This document shows, piece after piece, positions 11,776-23,862 of a DNA stretch of 64,000 nucleotides. The stretch lies in assembly GCA_014925825.1 (NCBI GenBank), contig JACGCK010000078.1, positions 1 to 64,000 of the forward strand, written 5' to 3'. The position numbers and the translations under genes are program-made. How positions within the stretch are numbered: the stretch's first letter is position 1; every line of letters begins with the position of its first letter. The notes beneath the pieces are model-generated. The model was not told the DNA's origin. It ran no database searches and saw only the letters and a program-made list of their open reading frames with translations. This DNA comes from Pholiota molesta. Lineage: Eukaryota > Basidiomycota > Agaricomycetes > Agaricales > Strophariaceae.

Positions 11776-12848
11776 GTAGGTTTTTTCGCGGTCGTTGATC
11801 TATTACTTTGGAGTCGGGAGTTTTTTCGTGCTGCAGTTCATTGGGCTTACTATCATGGAATGGATGTATTAATATGAGTAGTTAGCACTGCTTCACCTGG
11901 AATTTTATTTGAAGGATGTAGCAGCTATACTTATCGAATCCTTATGCTGAAGTGATTGCAAGTGCCTCTGGCAGACCCTTGGCAAACGTGTGGCACCCAT
12001 TGACTGCGGGTCCGCATTTAACAACCGGCGTTGATGATAGCCGTTAGCCGGCCACGAGTTTCGGCATCGGGACGGATCACTTTACCCGATCGATGCCACC
12101 GTGTGGATCTTTTAGACATCCATCTCATCAAATCTCATCCCGACGCACGGACTGTCCATTCCTTTACATCGAGGACTCTACAGATATGCTTATGAATCCG
12201 ATACTGTCAGTTATTCCCATAACTGTCTTCTAGTCTTATATGCTGACTGACGAAATTGCGACAGATATGAACGTTGCCATCGACGCTTGATTGAGGCACG
12301 AAGTGAGCATGGAGAAGAGTGGAAAAGAGTGGAAAACCGAAGTAGGACGAGGGACATCGTTCACCCGTAGGGGTATTTCAGCCTATTTTCTGGTATGTTC
12401 CGGTCCCTGGATAGTCCAATGCGCCAAGCCGGCGGCTCTGGAAGTCTCTGGAACGCAATCACCCACTATCACCCATAATCCATAGCGAGACATGTACTGC
12501 AGAGCTTGCACTGCCTAGTTGCAGCCAAGCCTCGCAAACGCTGAGGATGTGGTGATTTTCGCGAACATTGAAGCATTACTCACTGCCTATGACGCACAGC
12601 TGCGGATCCGTATGCGTGCGCACGATAAATTCGGCTTCGGCGATCATTCAATGAATAATCTCGTCGTAAAACTTGGTGGGTGCAAGATCGATAATGGTGT
12701 CGAATCCCTACTTTATAAGCGCCCCAAGAGTGCGCATACTCGGATAAAAAATTACCGGTTCATTTATTTTGTGCAAAAGACATAAGAGGTCGTTTCACCT
12801 GTTCAGTTTCTAGTCATCCCTTCGTCCACCTTCCCTTTCCTCGAAGTT
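11776..12848. other. intergenic, nothing recognised
   Basis: About 1.1 kb between Ctp1/Sae2 and the MFS gene. Short frames at 12291-12485 and 12519-12785 show no domain, introns or bias. It probably contains the MFS promoter. Confidence 0.5.
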
Positions 12849-15038
12849 ATGCTGCATCAGGTCACCTCTGATCACTCCGTACCCCCAACCTTGGTCAGTT
12901 CGGCGCGGACGTCGACCACGTATCTAGAACAGTACCCCTCGCTCGACAGTGAGAAGCTTGGATCGCCAGTTAAACCCAAGAACGTTGACATTCAAGAGCT
13001 GACATCGCGAGGAGAAGAAGAAATTGTACGGTATGGCGGTGATGAGCCCCGAGACCCCGTTCCCAACACCATTCCCGAGCTACCGAAGGATGATTCCAAT
13101 ATGGTGACATGGGACGGTCCCACCGATCCTACGAATCCTCAGAATTGGACCATTCGGTACAAGTGGTTTTTGACACTGGTGTGCATTGTCATGACCGTGA
13201 ATGTGTACGTCCTATCTTAGTGGATTTTCTTTCCGCGTTCCACTTCTAACTGAAAATCAGCACGTTTGCATCGTCGGCGCCTTCGTCAGCAACGATGGCG
13301 ATCGTTAAAGAATTTGGCGTTTCAAAGGAGGTGTCATATCTCCTGACTACTACTTTCCTTTTGGGTTATGTTTTCGGAGTAAGCATCTTTACTTTCCTGC
13401 GCTGAATTTGCTTATCTGACATATTTTAAAGCCCCTATTTTGGGGTCCTGGAAGTGAGCTCGTTGGAAGGAAACCTATCTTCGTCGTGACGATGACCTCC
13501 TACGCGCTTTTCATCATTGGGCAAGCACTCGCGCATAACATCGAAACACTGCTCGTTACGCGCTTCTTGTCCGGATTTTTCGCAGCCGCTCCGGTTACGA
13601 ATTCTGGAGGTATGTATTCTCTTTCTTATAGTGTCGATCACATCCTGAATACATGATTTAGGCGTGATCGCGGATATTTGGCCCGCGGTTGGACGTGGTC
13701 CAGCGACGAGTCTCTTCACAGCCAGTGTTTTCCTGGGACCAGTTCTTGGCCCCATTGTTACCGGATAGTGCGTCATCCACTTATCGAAGTCGTCGAATAT
13801 TCTCTGATGATTATTTTCTTCTAGCATTGTCGAAAGCCCCGTCTCGTGGCGATGGGTCTTCTGGGTCATGTTCATGTTCGCGGGTGTGTGCACCTTGATC
13901 ATGATACCCTGTCTACCCGAGACATATGCCCCCGTCATCCTCCAGAAGAAAGCCAAGAGGCTGCGCAAAGAGGATCCTGCAGCGAACAAGGACGTTTACG
14001 CTGAACATGAGAAGCAGGACTGGTCGTTGAAAGGGGTCATCCAACGTACCCTGTTCCGCCCGTTCATAATGCTCGCGATGGAGCCCATCCTGTTGCTCGT
14101 CACCGTGTATTTGTCGATGGTATATGGCTTGCTATATGCATGTGAGTAGTCCGTTTTTCATTGAGTCCGACAAGACATGTCTGATAGGTCTTTAGTGTTC
14201 GAAGCATTCCCCATCGTCTTCATTGTACGACGGGACTTCACCATCGCGCAGGACGGCCTCATCTTCATTGGCATAGGCATCGGCACTACCCTCGGGTCCG
14301 CCATCAACTTCTGGACGACGAGGCACTACCCCGAGCTCATCAAGAAGTGGAAGGGGTTCCCGCCGCCAGAGGAACGTCTGCTCGGCGCCATGATCGGCAG
14401 CCCGCTGCTTGTCGTTGGTATCTTCTGGCTTGGGTGGACCGGGGAGTACGCTAGCATCCCGTGGTACGTTCCCGCGCTTAGCACGATTGTCATCGGCACG
14501 GGGATATCGTTGATCTTCATGTCGTTCTTGGTACGTCTCATCGTCCCATCCCATATTCTATATCTGAGACCTTTCTTATTCATGGCCCGTTCTGCAGAGC
14601 TACCTTGTGGACACGTACCTGATGTACAGCGCGTCCGCGTTCGCCGCCAACACTGTTGTGCGATCCGCAGTTGCAGCCTCCTTCCCCTTGTTCACCGTGC
14701 AGATGTTCACTAATGTTCGTATACTTTCTTATCTATCCCTCCGCGTTCCAGACGACAGTTTACTGACAATTTAATTTCAGCTGGGCGTCAACTGGGCTTG
14801 TACACTTATTGGACTCCTAGCGCTGCTCTTCGTGCCGTGCCCGTTCCTGTTCTACAAGTACGGTCCGCAAATTAGGATGCGCAGCACATTCTCTCCATGC
14901 ATGGTAAGCATTTTTGCTTCCCGTTTTCTTTCGACGTTATTTCCTAAATATTTATTGAAAATTTTCTAGGATCTGAAAATCGCTAAAGAACTAGAACGAG
15001 AAGAGGAAGAAAAACGCAGCGTGGCGTCCTCCGTATGA
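12849..15038 (+). CDS. MFS transporter, DHA1 drug:H+ antiporter / polyamine type
   Basis: Nine exons (12849-13204, 13261-13378, 13432-13609, 13662-13767, 13825-14141, 14196-14530, 14598-14714, 14781-14903, 14970-15038) give 572 residues. A hydrophilic N-terminal domain of about 105 residues ends in DPTNPQNW, the usual lead-in to TM1 of fungal DHA1 proteins. About 12 TM helices follow. Family motifs are GYVFGPLFWGPGSELVGRKP (loop 2-3 antiporter signature), GVIADIWPAVGRGPATSL and LGPVLGPIVTGY (motif C), SWRWVFWV, a long charged central loop (VILQKKAKRLRKED), and a C-terminal charged tail. It probably exports drugs or polyamines from the plasma membrane. Relatives include yeast Tpo and Flr proteins, but the substrate is not predictable from sequence. 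Confidence 0.88.
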
Positions 15039-17520
15039 AGAACGAACGAATGAACGGAAAAAAAAAACGATATAACGATCCAACATCAATAACCCTCATC
15101 CCCCCTACCCTCCAAGTTATGTTTTTCGAATTCTTTTTGCGCTATCGTTATATTTTGGGTTTTCAATTTACGAAACTTCATCCGCTTCGGCATTGGCATT
15201 CACCCCAATTCCCCACCCTCCCATTTCCATCTTGCATTTGCACGAATTAAAAACCTGTATCATGTTCCAATCTTGTTCAGGCCAATGGTAACTGACATCG
15301 CTACGACCCATTCACTCATGAATCATCCATTCACCAATCCACCCACCATTTATCTATCCTTGGACACTCCATATTCCAATTCTAATTTCTGACTTACACA
15401 ATATATCACCTAGATTATCGTCGCTGTATCAGTTAGCTCTTTTTCTCTTTATTTTATAATATTATATAGTTTTGCCATACATGGTATGGCTGTTTCGTTA
15501 TACCGAATGCGTTGAATACACGGGAGAAATGACGTAGATGCGCTAATAATAATAAGAATGCGGCAGGAACAATCGAAACGGAAAGGTAATGAGAGCTTGA
15601 GCTCCATTGACATATTAGATGGCCTATCAGAACGTTTTGGCAGGTACATGGGGTATAGAAGTGGATTTGCGAAATGAGATTTTGAAGCATGAAGCTTGAC
15701 GTTTTAGAAAAAGATTGAAGAGCAATTCGGTGCTCGGGCGCGCTAGATAGCCTAGGAAATTTGAATCATCCTTAACGTTAAGATGTGAAGGGTGCCAGTG
15801 AGTGACCGTTAAGCGATACTTGCATCCCCTCGAGCGTCTAATCACGCCACACGGCGTTGAATGAAAACTAATTTATGTAACAATCATCGAGCGTTGGATT
15901 GACTATGGGTTCTTCGGAATGGGGAATTCACGTTCACGCCTCTATAATCATTATTTTCACGGATGAGCCATAATACTTGCAAAAAGATAGCGTGACCAAA
16001 TTATAGAAAATAGTGAAGGATGTCGCCGATATTAGTAGGTTCGAACCGTGTGTTCACTGCGATCAAGCTTTGACATGGCAGTGAGATGGGCACGTACCGT
16101 GGAGAAGTTTCGAGCTGGGAGTAGATCGCCCAGGGTGCTTAATGGTGGTGTACTCGGTGTGGTCTAGTTATCTATCGAATGTTCTGGGGAGCAGCGGTGG
16201 GCCTGGGAAGACCCCATGAGTCAACCATAAGTGGCGTTGTCGAATGGCGGCCACCGAATGGTGAGTATCCGAACTAAACGGGATGGTAAATAAGAGCGGA
16301 TAGCCAAAAGCGAAATCGTCTCTGATTCCTGTGTATCTCGAATTGGACCCTGTCGGGGCCAGGCGTACTTTTCGGATGTCTGTATAAAGCTGTGTACGCT
16401 CTCGCATAAAGTCCTGTTTCCCAAAATCTCATCAGTAAAAGAATTTCTTTCTTTTGAAATGGTGTTCCGGTGTACTGGCGGGGAAAGATCCCACATGCCT
16501 GGCTCACTCCAGAGTCCAGATGCCCCTGTAAGACCGCCGCTAGCACCCAGCAGCACCCTATCTCAGCCTATCTCAGATAGACCAAGTACATAAGCGTAAT
16601 ATAAATCGGGGGCAATAAGAGTCATTGCTACGGAGAACCTACCGTACTGTGGGCGTTTTGGAGTGCTGAGTGTAGAATCTATCAATAGATTTCCAATACT
16701 TAACCTGAAAAGGTAGGATTCAAGCGCAAAAGAATCGCCGGGTATCAGATGAAGAACAAAGGCGGTGATTATTTTACAAAGGGATGGCTGCATGAGGGTT
16801 GACGCGGACCTTGAGATCCGAAAAGCGTATTCTTTCTTACCACATTACTCGCCAAATTTCCAACAAGCACTCTGCTTTAAATTTCTCCCAACTCACAGAC
16901 CAAGACAGAGCTTTGCGATTCGTCACTGGACTTAGCATCCATGACATTGTCCTTCTGCATTACTATTTTCTCTGATTTTTTTTCCCTTTGTCATCGGTGT
17001 AATTTAAGTGTTGTTCAAGCGCTCTACAAGTTTGTCGTGGAGCAGACAAGCCTCCCTGACTTGAGAACTGTTCTACGCTTTTGGGGTTTGTATTAAAGCG
17101 TAAAGGAGCATATGCGTGCTCAGGAGTGACTGATTCTGATTGATCATATCTCTAATCGATGAACGTTTTTCTGTGTCCGAGCAAAAAAACCTGGCAGGTG
17201 GCTATATTCGGTGCGAAAGTGTGACCCTGAACGCCGTTTGCCGAGTGACATGTGTTCACCTTTCAACTGCAAGTCATTCATACCCACGCCACAGCGAACC
17301 CTATATGGTATTTATTACTTGGAAAGGGTCACTTCTCGGCCAAATTTGAGTGACTAGGCTGCTGCGCGCCTACCATGTGGATACCGGCGATTTCCAGTCA
17401 GCCGCCTTGTGTGCTTTCCATTGTGGCTTCCATTGGTCTGTTGTCCCCTTTCTGCCAGTGTAGGAGATTTGAATCGGTCGGATTCGGTCCTGAATGCAAA
17501 CATGACCACACCTATGGCAG
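15039..17520. other. 2.5 kb gene-poor stretch
   Basis: AT-rich, with many stops in all frames. The longest frames (16556-16221 and 16546-16274 minus) have no recognisable content. I see no RNA gene, repeat or conserved element. Confidence 0.45.
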
Positions 17521-17528
17521 TATATAAA
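17521..17528 (+). promoter_or_regulatory. TATA box
   Basis: TATATAAA lies 84 bp upstream of the ATG of the tentative small spliced gene at 17605. It is followed by a pyrimidine-rich leader typical of fungal transcription starts. Confidence 0.4.
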
Positions 17529-17604
17529 CCACCCTCAGTCCACCACTACGTCCTTCATTCTGACCCCCACCTTCTCACTCGCACATTCCGCCCTGCGAAA
17601 GACA

Positions 17605-17953
17605 ATGCTAGGCAATTTCCTTCAAGCCCTTACCGCTTCAACATCGTTTACGATAGGTGCACTTCTTGTCACTGCCACCCACCACAGCGTGCACCCTCCA
17701 ACGTAGCCAACTCATCGTTGACGTGAGTACCGTCCTCATGCATATGAGAAAATATTGTCTGACTTTCTTGTGTTTCTGTTTAGTGTTCGTCGTTTTTTCT
17801 CACAGCATGAACGTTGCCGCGAACAGTACCGTCATCACATCCTTGACCATTCAGCGCTTCTCGCTGCAGTTCTGCGGATGAGGACATCAGGTATGAGGCT
17901 ATACTGAGGTTTATTATCGTCATAAGTCTCATGTAGGTGCCGACCATTTCTAA
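17605..17953 (+). CDS. tentative small spliced gene, unknown function
   Basis: Four exons (17605-17656, 17707-17722, 17784-17890, 17937-17953) join across GT-AG introns of 46-61 bp into a 64-residue frame beginning MLGNFLQALTASTSF and containing a charged stretch FFSQHERCREQYRHH. The case rests on the TATA box, consistent introns and a frame that stays open across three joins. There is no known family. Further intron-like signals continue downstream (about 18100-18170 and 18850-18910), so the transcript may be longer, non-coding, or a decayed gene. Confidence 0.25.
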
Positions 17954-19531
17954 AGTTCCCCTTCGTTGTTCTCCCTCATCTGCCGCCATTATCTGCCTTT
18001 CGTCGCGATTACTCTTCTATAACGTGGCGCCATGGTGATTTTTTAGACGCCCACCCTTATCGGCGGTATCCTGGCCTACACTTATCTCGTGCGAGGCAAC
18101 AATATTTAGGTAAGTATCGATCGTTTACTCAGTCACAGCATATCACTCACTTTTCATCTATGCACCATTAGAGCCGCCTACCCTTCCCCACGCTTGGTGT
18201 CACTTCAACTTGGCAGCCTTTTTCATATGCTGCAATGATGACTATCCAAAAAGTCTATAATTTATCAGTACTTGTCCAATCGCCTCTCTCATCATCAAGT
18301 CAAGAACATTCAGGTAAGCCCCAATTACACGTTTAGTTGAAACGACAGCTCACCTTGCCTTACCCGAAATTAGCGCTTCTTTACTTGCTATTTACTCTCA
18401 CTCCTCCATTGCGTCTTATCACCTTTCTCGTCAACCATTCAAAAATTCAACATTCACAAATATCACTACCGTTTGAACCACCAATCATCAAGTCTCCGAT
18501 CTTGTCTATTCCTTGTCTATTCATCCCGTCCTCAGCCTTCCCTGATCTCATCACTGTCTCTATCATCCTCAACGCCAACTTCCTTCATATCTTCTATGCT
18601 GTCTTCGGCAACTACCAACTTATTACGCTTCATTCCTCACTCTCGTTATCGCCAATACCCAACCAATATCATAGCAACATTCAGTCTCCAACATTTCGTA
18701 CGGGCCCCGCACCATCCTACATCCCAGTCCAACGGACCACAAGGCCATTCAGCCTTGCCTTCTCGTAAGGGGCCCGGATATACACCCCATACCTCATCAA
18801 CCATCATCTCGCTTCCCTCGCTCTCTATGGTTTGGGACCGTTTGCGATGCTGGTAATGCTCTGTTCAATTCTGGAGTCCATTGGAGTGATGGCTAATTTA
18901 TTCTTCTATTAGACGTGTCCCTGTCGACCGACGGATTCTTATGACATCCATCATCCATAGCATGGCTCGGTCGACGATTTTTTCTGTCAGTTCGCAATCT
19001 TCTTTCATGTTCGTGGCTAACATTAAACTCTCTCTAGATATTCTATGCCTCTATGTTTCATTCAACTCAAATCTTTTTCTTGTTTCGCTTCAAAGCATGT
19101 ACTCTTCTTTTCTTATCCGCCCTAATTTTTTCCCACTTTCTCTCTGGGGTATGCTTCCACTATCCACGCGGCAGGGGTGCGGGTCGCCAGCAATCAAAAA
19201 GGCAGGTCTTCATATTTTCTATATATTCTTCTAGGCTTTTCAATCATAATATGACTCCCTGTACGCGTTATCATTATTCTTACTCTACACTTCTGTTACT
19301 CATTCTCATCTACTCAGGCGCACAACGCGGGCACCCACGGACTGAGCCAACGCTCGCCCAGGCAAAAAAAAATTGAAAAATTGAAAATTACTCGGAACAT
19401 CTATTGGAAATGCGAAGAAATCCCCATTCCCGCATTGGCAGGAACGCGTGTGCCGGGTGCTTATTTGCGCCTAGCGTGCGCCTACTGCACAACGCATCGA
19501 TACTCCTCAGCTCCCGCCAGGCTCCCATCCT
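17954..19531. other. pyrimidine-rich plus strand with intron-like signals
   Basis: The plus strand is strongly C/T-rich and holds several GTAAGT...TAG pairs of intron size (for example after 18112 and after 18851), but no join I tried gave a recognisable protein. It may be a long UTR or non-coding transcript. Confidence 0.3.
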
Positions 19532-19790
19532 AGAACAGACCCATTCCGTGTCCCGGCGTGCCCTTCGTGCTTAGTCCTATGGGGTGGGCCGGTCTGGCGG
19601 GTTGGAGTCTACAATTGGAGGATTGGCCGATGAAGAACAATGAACTGAATAACCGTATAATCCCCCTCAAGACCGGCAAAATGACCGCTGGGGATCGGCC
19701 GCAAGCATTTGCGAATGGCCAGCCTCTCCACCCCAGAACAAACCCATTCCGCGTCCCGGCGTGCCCTTCGTGCTTAGACCTATGGGGTGG
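19532..19790. repeat. 56-bp direct repeat, two copies about 203 bp apart
   Basis: 19532-19587 and 19735-19790 are nearly identical (three mismatches seen). They begin AGAACA(G/A)ACCCATTCCG and end CTATGGGGTGG. Between them lies about 150 bp of unique sequence. The arrangement could be a segmental duplication or the remnant of a small element. Overlapping open frames on both strands are by-products. Confidence 0.7.
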
Positions 19791-20667
19791 CGGAGTCTGG
19801 TCCGAGGCAATGGGATATGAGTTGGCCAACGCAGGAGGTGCGTGTTCGGCCAGGGGAACTTGAACTCGGAGGTGCGTGTCAACATTTACAAGGCCGACCT
19901 TCGACGTGGACAAGCAATTGGATCTCCAAAAACGATTTTGATTTGATACTAACGCTACTGACCAACTTTAATATGCGATAGACGCCCCCGCCCTTGCCAC
20001 CAGCCTGTGGAAGCTTACCCCCCCTTTTTTTCCTACCTTTCTTTCCTTTCCAACGCTCTACCTTGATTCTACGCGCATCATTTATTTTTATTAGTATTTA
20101 TTTTATGCGTTTGTCTCGCGAATATTATCGTCTTTGCATTGGGCTTGTGCATTACAGCCCCATCGTCCTCATCTTTATCATGTGTGATCTGCAATAAGAC
20201 TTTGAGCTCGTTTGTAAATATGGTCCGTAGTCGAATAAGGAGAGTTTAAGCGCTTACCTAGCGAAATATGTACTGATTCGATGGTCCAAGAAGTGAGGCG
20301 CCTTCACATGAACTTCACATGAAAAATACCACAAGGTCCAGCAATCACTCCAGCTTCGCTCGAGTGTCGTTGATTAGCTTGGCCGAAGACACCATTTCGA
20401 GAGCGTCGGAAGATGAGTTTTGAATTCTCGGAAAGAAATGCAAACCTCGTCCCTTAACTACCCACCGGAGGTGGCCTCACCCCCGCTCAGAGTTCTCAAA
20501 AAACAACTTTTATACAACATATTCCCGAACCATTCCACACCGTCGTCCTCTAAGCACGCATGTATTACTAGAGAAAAAAAATAATTACGGCTCGAACACC
20601 ATCCGTACTGAGCGAGCGATACCAGCCAGCGCATGTGCCGCAAGCGAGCAGAACAAGAACAGCTCCT
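19791..20667. other. intergenic, nothing recognised
   Basis: Gene-free spacer downstream of SDHB (minus strand), so its right part should be SDHB 3' UTR and terminator. No conserved frame was seen. Confidence 0.45.
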
Positions 20668-22046
20668 TTACTCAGTGGCCATCTCCAGCTTCATCTTGGC
20701 GATGGCAGCGGCGGGGTTGAGACCCTTGGGGCAAGTGCGCGAGCCTGTTTCGGAGTGGCAATTTTACATATGCCGGGAAAGAATCGGGTGAATCGGGGAG
20801 GGATTGTAGAGAAGAGTGAACGATTAGAAACACACAGCTTGAGAAATAAATAAAATGAAAAACGTACAATTGAAGATCGTATGGCAACGATACAAGCTCA
20901 TCTCATTCTGGAGCTTCTCCATACGCTCGGCGCCTTTGTCATCCTACAGGGAGAGAAAAGAAAGTATCATGAACACCGCGTTATCTCCGCGCATCAGATC
21001 CACGTACGCGAGAGTCCGCAATCCACCTGTAGGCCTGCATCAAAGTAGCGGGACCGAGATATTCATCCTGGTTCCACCAGTACGAGGGGCAAGACGTCGA
21101 GCAGCAGGCGCAGAGGATGCATTCGTACATGCCGTCGAGCTTGCGGCGGTCTTCGGGTGATTGGAGGAATTCGCCTGGGATGAAGTGGGTTAGAAAATCA
21201 TAGGGCCTATAGACAGAAGATTTATGGGTTGGGAGATATGGCTAGGCGGTTTATAATTTGTCTGCCAGTCGCGTTTTTTATTCGCATTTGGAGACATGGG
21301 TTGTGTGGAAACACGACAAGATGATGGAAAATGAGGAGAAATGGAAGGGACGACAGGAATATATAGAATGCCGTACATACCCTGTGCTGGAGGGTTGGAA
21401 TTCTGCAACCAAGGCTCAATAGACTTGTATTGCTTGTAGAAGAGGGTCATGTCCGGCACGAGATCCTTGACGACATACACTGCGTTTGCTGCGTCAACCT
21501 CTACGTCTAGGCCAACTTCGTGAAGCACTCACTGTGCGGCAGAGGGTAGATCTTCGCGTTCTTGCTTGGGTCGCGGTCGATCCTGCAGAGGCAGGCGAGT
21601 GTGTTCTGGCCTTCGATGTTCATGGCGCACGAGCCGCAGATACCCTCACGGCATGAGCGGCGGAAGGTCAGCGTAGGATCAATTTCGTTTTTAATTTTGA
21701 TGAGGGCATCGAGCACCTGAAATCGGAATTGAATTGGGATGTGTGTAGTATTAGGACGAAAGAAGACTCTCACCATGGGTCCTGTCTGGTTGAGATCAAT
21801 CTTGTACGACTGCAGCTCGGGCTTCTTTTCCGGCTCATCTGGGTTCTACATGCGCTCGTTAGCGTTCCACGATCCTTGAAAGACAAGCCAACGACCCAAG
21901 ACACGCACCCAGCGGTAAATCTTGAACTCCTTCATCAAGACGGGTTTCTGCTGGGGCACGGCCTGGCATCTCGCGAGCGACGTGGAGAAGGCACGGCTGC
22001 CCAAGGCGAGGCGGTTTACGCGGGCTGTCGCGAGCAGGGACTGCAT
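20668..22046 (-). CDS. SDHB: succinate dehydrogenase iron-sulfur subunit (complex II)
   Basis: Seven exons on the minus strand (22046-21909, 21845-21774, 21716-21533, 21479-21381, 21174-21008, 20943-20868, 20744-20668) give 270 residues, the usual SDHB size. An Arg/Ser-rich mitochondrial presequence ([20 protein letters not shown]) is followed by the plant-type ferredoxin domain with the 2Fe-2S ligands [10 protein letters not shown] and, further on, TLAC. The C-terminal domain carries [12 protein letters not shown] and CHTIFNC...TCPKG for the 4Fe-4S and 3Fe-4S clusters. The histidine of CHTIF, where carboxin-type resistance changes occur in fungi, is the wild-type residue. The protein passes electrons from SDHA to ubiquinone in the inner mitochondrial membrane. 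One 206-bp intron (21380-21175) is longer than the rest. Confidence 0.96.
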
Positions 22047-22466
22047 GTTGTTGTTGTCGGCGACGGCGAGGAGGAAAGCGGAAAGGGTGGTTGGCAATGA
22101 GAGACGAGTGGGGTGCCGTTTCCGGTCGGGTCCCAAGTCGCGTGATTCCGGATGGGTGCCATAAATAGCCGATGTCTCGCCCAATCATATCATACCAGAA
22201 AGTCATCCAGGCCCTTCAGTTAACTTGCTCTGATATTTCTGAAGAGCGCCTTGACAGAGGTATGTTAGGTTCTAATTTTTGGACTAGAACAAAGACTAAT
22301 TTCCTCAACGCTTTCCGCAATTTTGGAAGCTCGGGGTCCAAGGTTGGATTCATCTTTCATGTGAGAATATCTGGAGGACCAAGGTCGCCGCAAATGCCGC
22401 AATAACAAGTCCGATTTGGAGGGAAAGTAGTCCGAGTCACATTGGGACCTCTTTCAACCATCTCTC

Positions 22467-23731
22467 ATGTCGACTTTCGCGAAATCAACTTTCAACGCGT
22501 CCGTGTACTCTGCTTCGCGGCCTACATATCCGCAACAGCTCTTCGATTACATATTCGCCTTCCACCAACGCGGGTCAGATCAGAACAATGCGAGCTGGGA
22601 ACGCGGGGTGGATGTGGGTTGTGGAACTGGTACACGTGGCGTTCATTCTGGCATTGCAAGACGAAAACTTACAAGATATATAATGTAGGTCAAGCGACAG
22701 CGCACTTGCGCCCGGTATTCCGAGATGTCGTAGGAGTCGATCCGTCTCTAGGCATGCTCGAAAAAGCACGCGCTTCGTTTGCGAATAATCGCAGTATTTA
22801 TCTTGACCCGGGCGAGTCATCCAAGTATACGTATACTTTCGGGCAAGGCAGTGGAGAAGATCTCAGCAAGGCAATTCCACATGAAGGAAGTGTCGATATG
22901 ATCATCGCTGGTACGTATGGATTAGGACACTTCGTCAGCTCTATCAGCTTATGTTATCGAAGCTCAGGCAGCACATTGGTTTGACTGGAGTAAAGTTTGG
23001 CCTGAGACGAGCCGTGTACTGCGAAAGAATGGTACAGCAGCGTTCTGGGTAAACATCGCACGAACATCTGCCACCCCGAATTTTTCACTTACACACCTCC
23101 ATGCACCTAGGTATACGCAGAGTTCCGACTCACGAAATACCCTTCCCTCACACCTCTCATCACCGCGTACGCCCAGGGAAACGACCCCGTTCACAGCCTG
23201 GGGTCATACTTCCAGCGCCCCGGGCGTACGATCCTCGAGCGTCACCTCGTCGACGTGCCTGAGCCCCCAAAGGACAGCGGGCTAGAGCCTTTGACGCGAG
23301 TGTATTTCTGCGGCGACGACGTGCCCCCTTTCGTAGCCCCGAACTCGCCGATTCTTCCTGTTCTGATGCGCAAGCAGATGAGGTGGCGCGACTTGCTTTC
23401 GTATTTCCGCACCTGGAGCTCGTTACACACCTACCATGAGAAATACCCGGAGGACTTGAAGCGGGAAGACGATACAAGGTTCTTGGAGGACGACTTGAAG
23501 AACTCGTCGGAATCAGAAGGTACGCTCTGATTCGCCACCTCAGACCTAAGTAATGGGTAATTGATATCGTTGTCATATATAGACGAGTTGCGAGGCGGGG
23601 ATATAGCCATTCGATTTTGGAAGGATCTCCGTCAGGGAGCGTTAGAGGCTACGCCTGACGTGCCGGTGGGCGCGGAAGACAATGTTCAAGTGGAGTGGCC
23701 TGTCGCTCTGCTGCTCACGCGAAAGCAGTAA
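22467..23731 (+). CDS. class I SAM-dependent methyltransferase
   Basis: Five exons (22467-22629, 22689-22910, 22963-23048, 23111-23519, 23583-23731) give 342 residues. Motif I of the Rossmann fold is VDVGCGTGQAT, split by intron 1. It is followed by VVGVDPSLGMLEKAR (the acidic loop binding the SAM ribose) and VDMIIAAQAAHWFDW, which is motif IV of the yeast Tmt1 / trans-aconitate and related Methyltransf_11 family. The N-terminus FNASVYSASRPTYPQQLF is also typical. The C-terminal half (from about residue 170) is longer than in Tmt1 and ends VEWPVALLLTRKQ. It is probably a cytosolic small-molecule methyltransferase; the substrate is unknown. Start codons of this gene and SDHB are divergent across about 420 bp. 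Confidence 0.85.
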
Positions 23732-23862
23732 TGGGAAGCGCCGATTTATCTAGACTTGCTATCCTGTTCTTCGTTATGTGACACTAACCCTTCCTAGTTC
23801 AACAAATCCTACGCCAAGTACCGATTCTAGCATTTTTTTGATTATTGTTTGAGCCCACGGTC

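Noticed and set aside
18337..18856. Ser/Pro/Leu-rich frames at 18337-18856
   Set aside because: Product of strong pyrimidine bias on the plus strand; overlapping in two frames with no domain.
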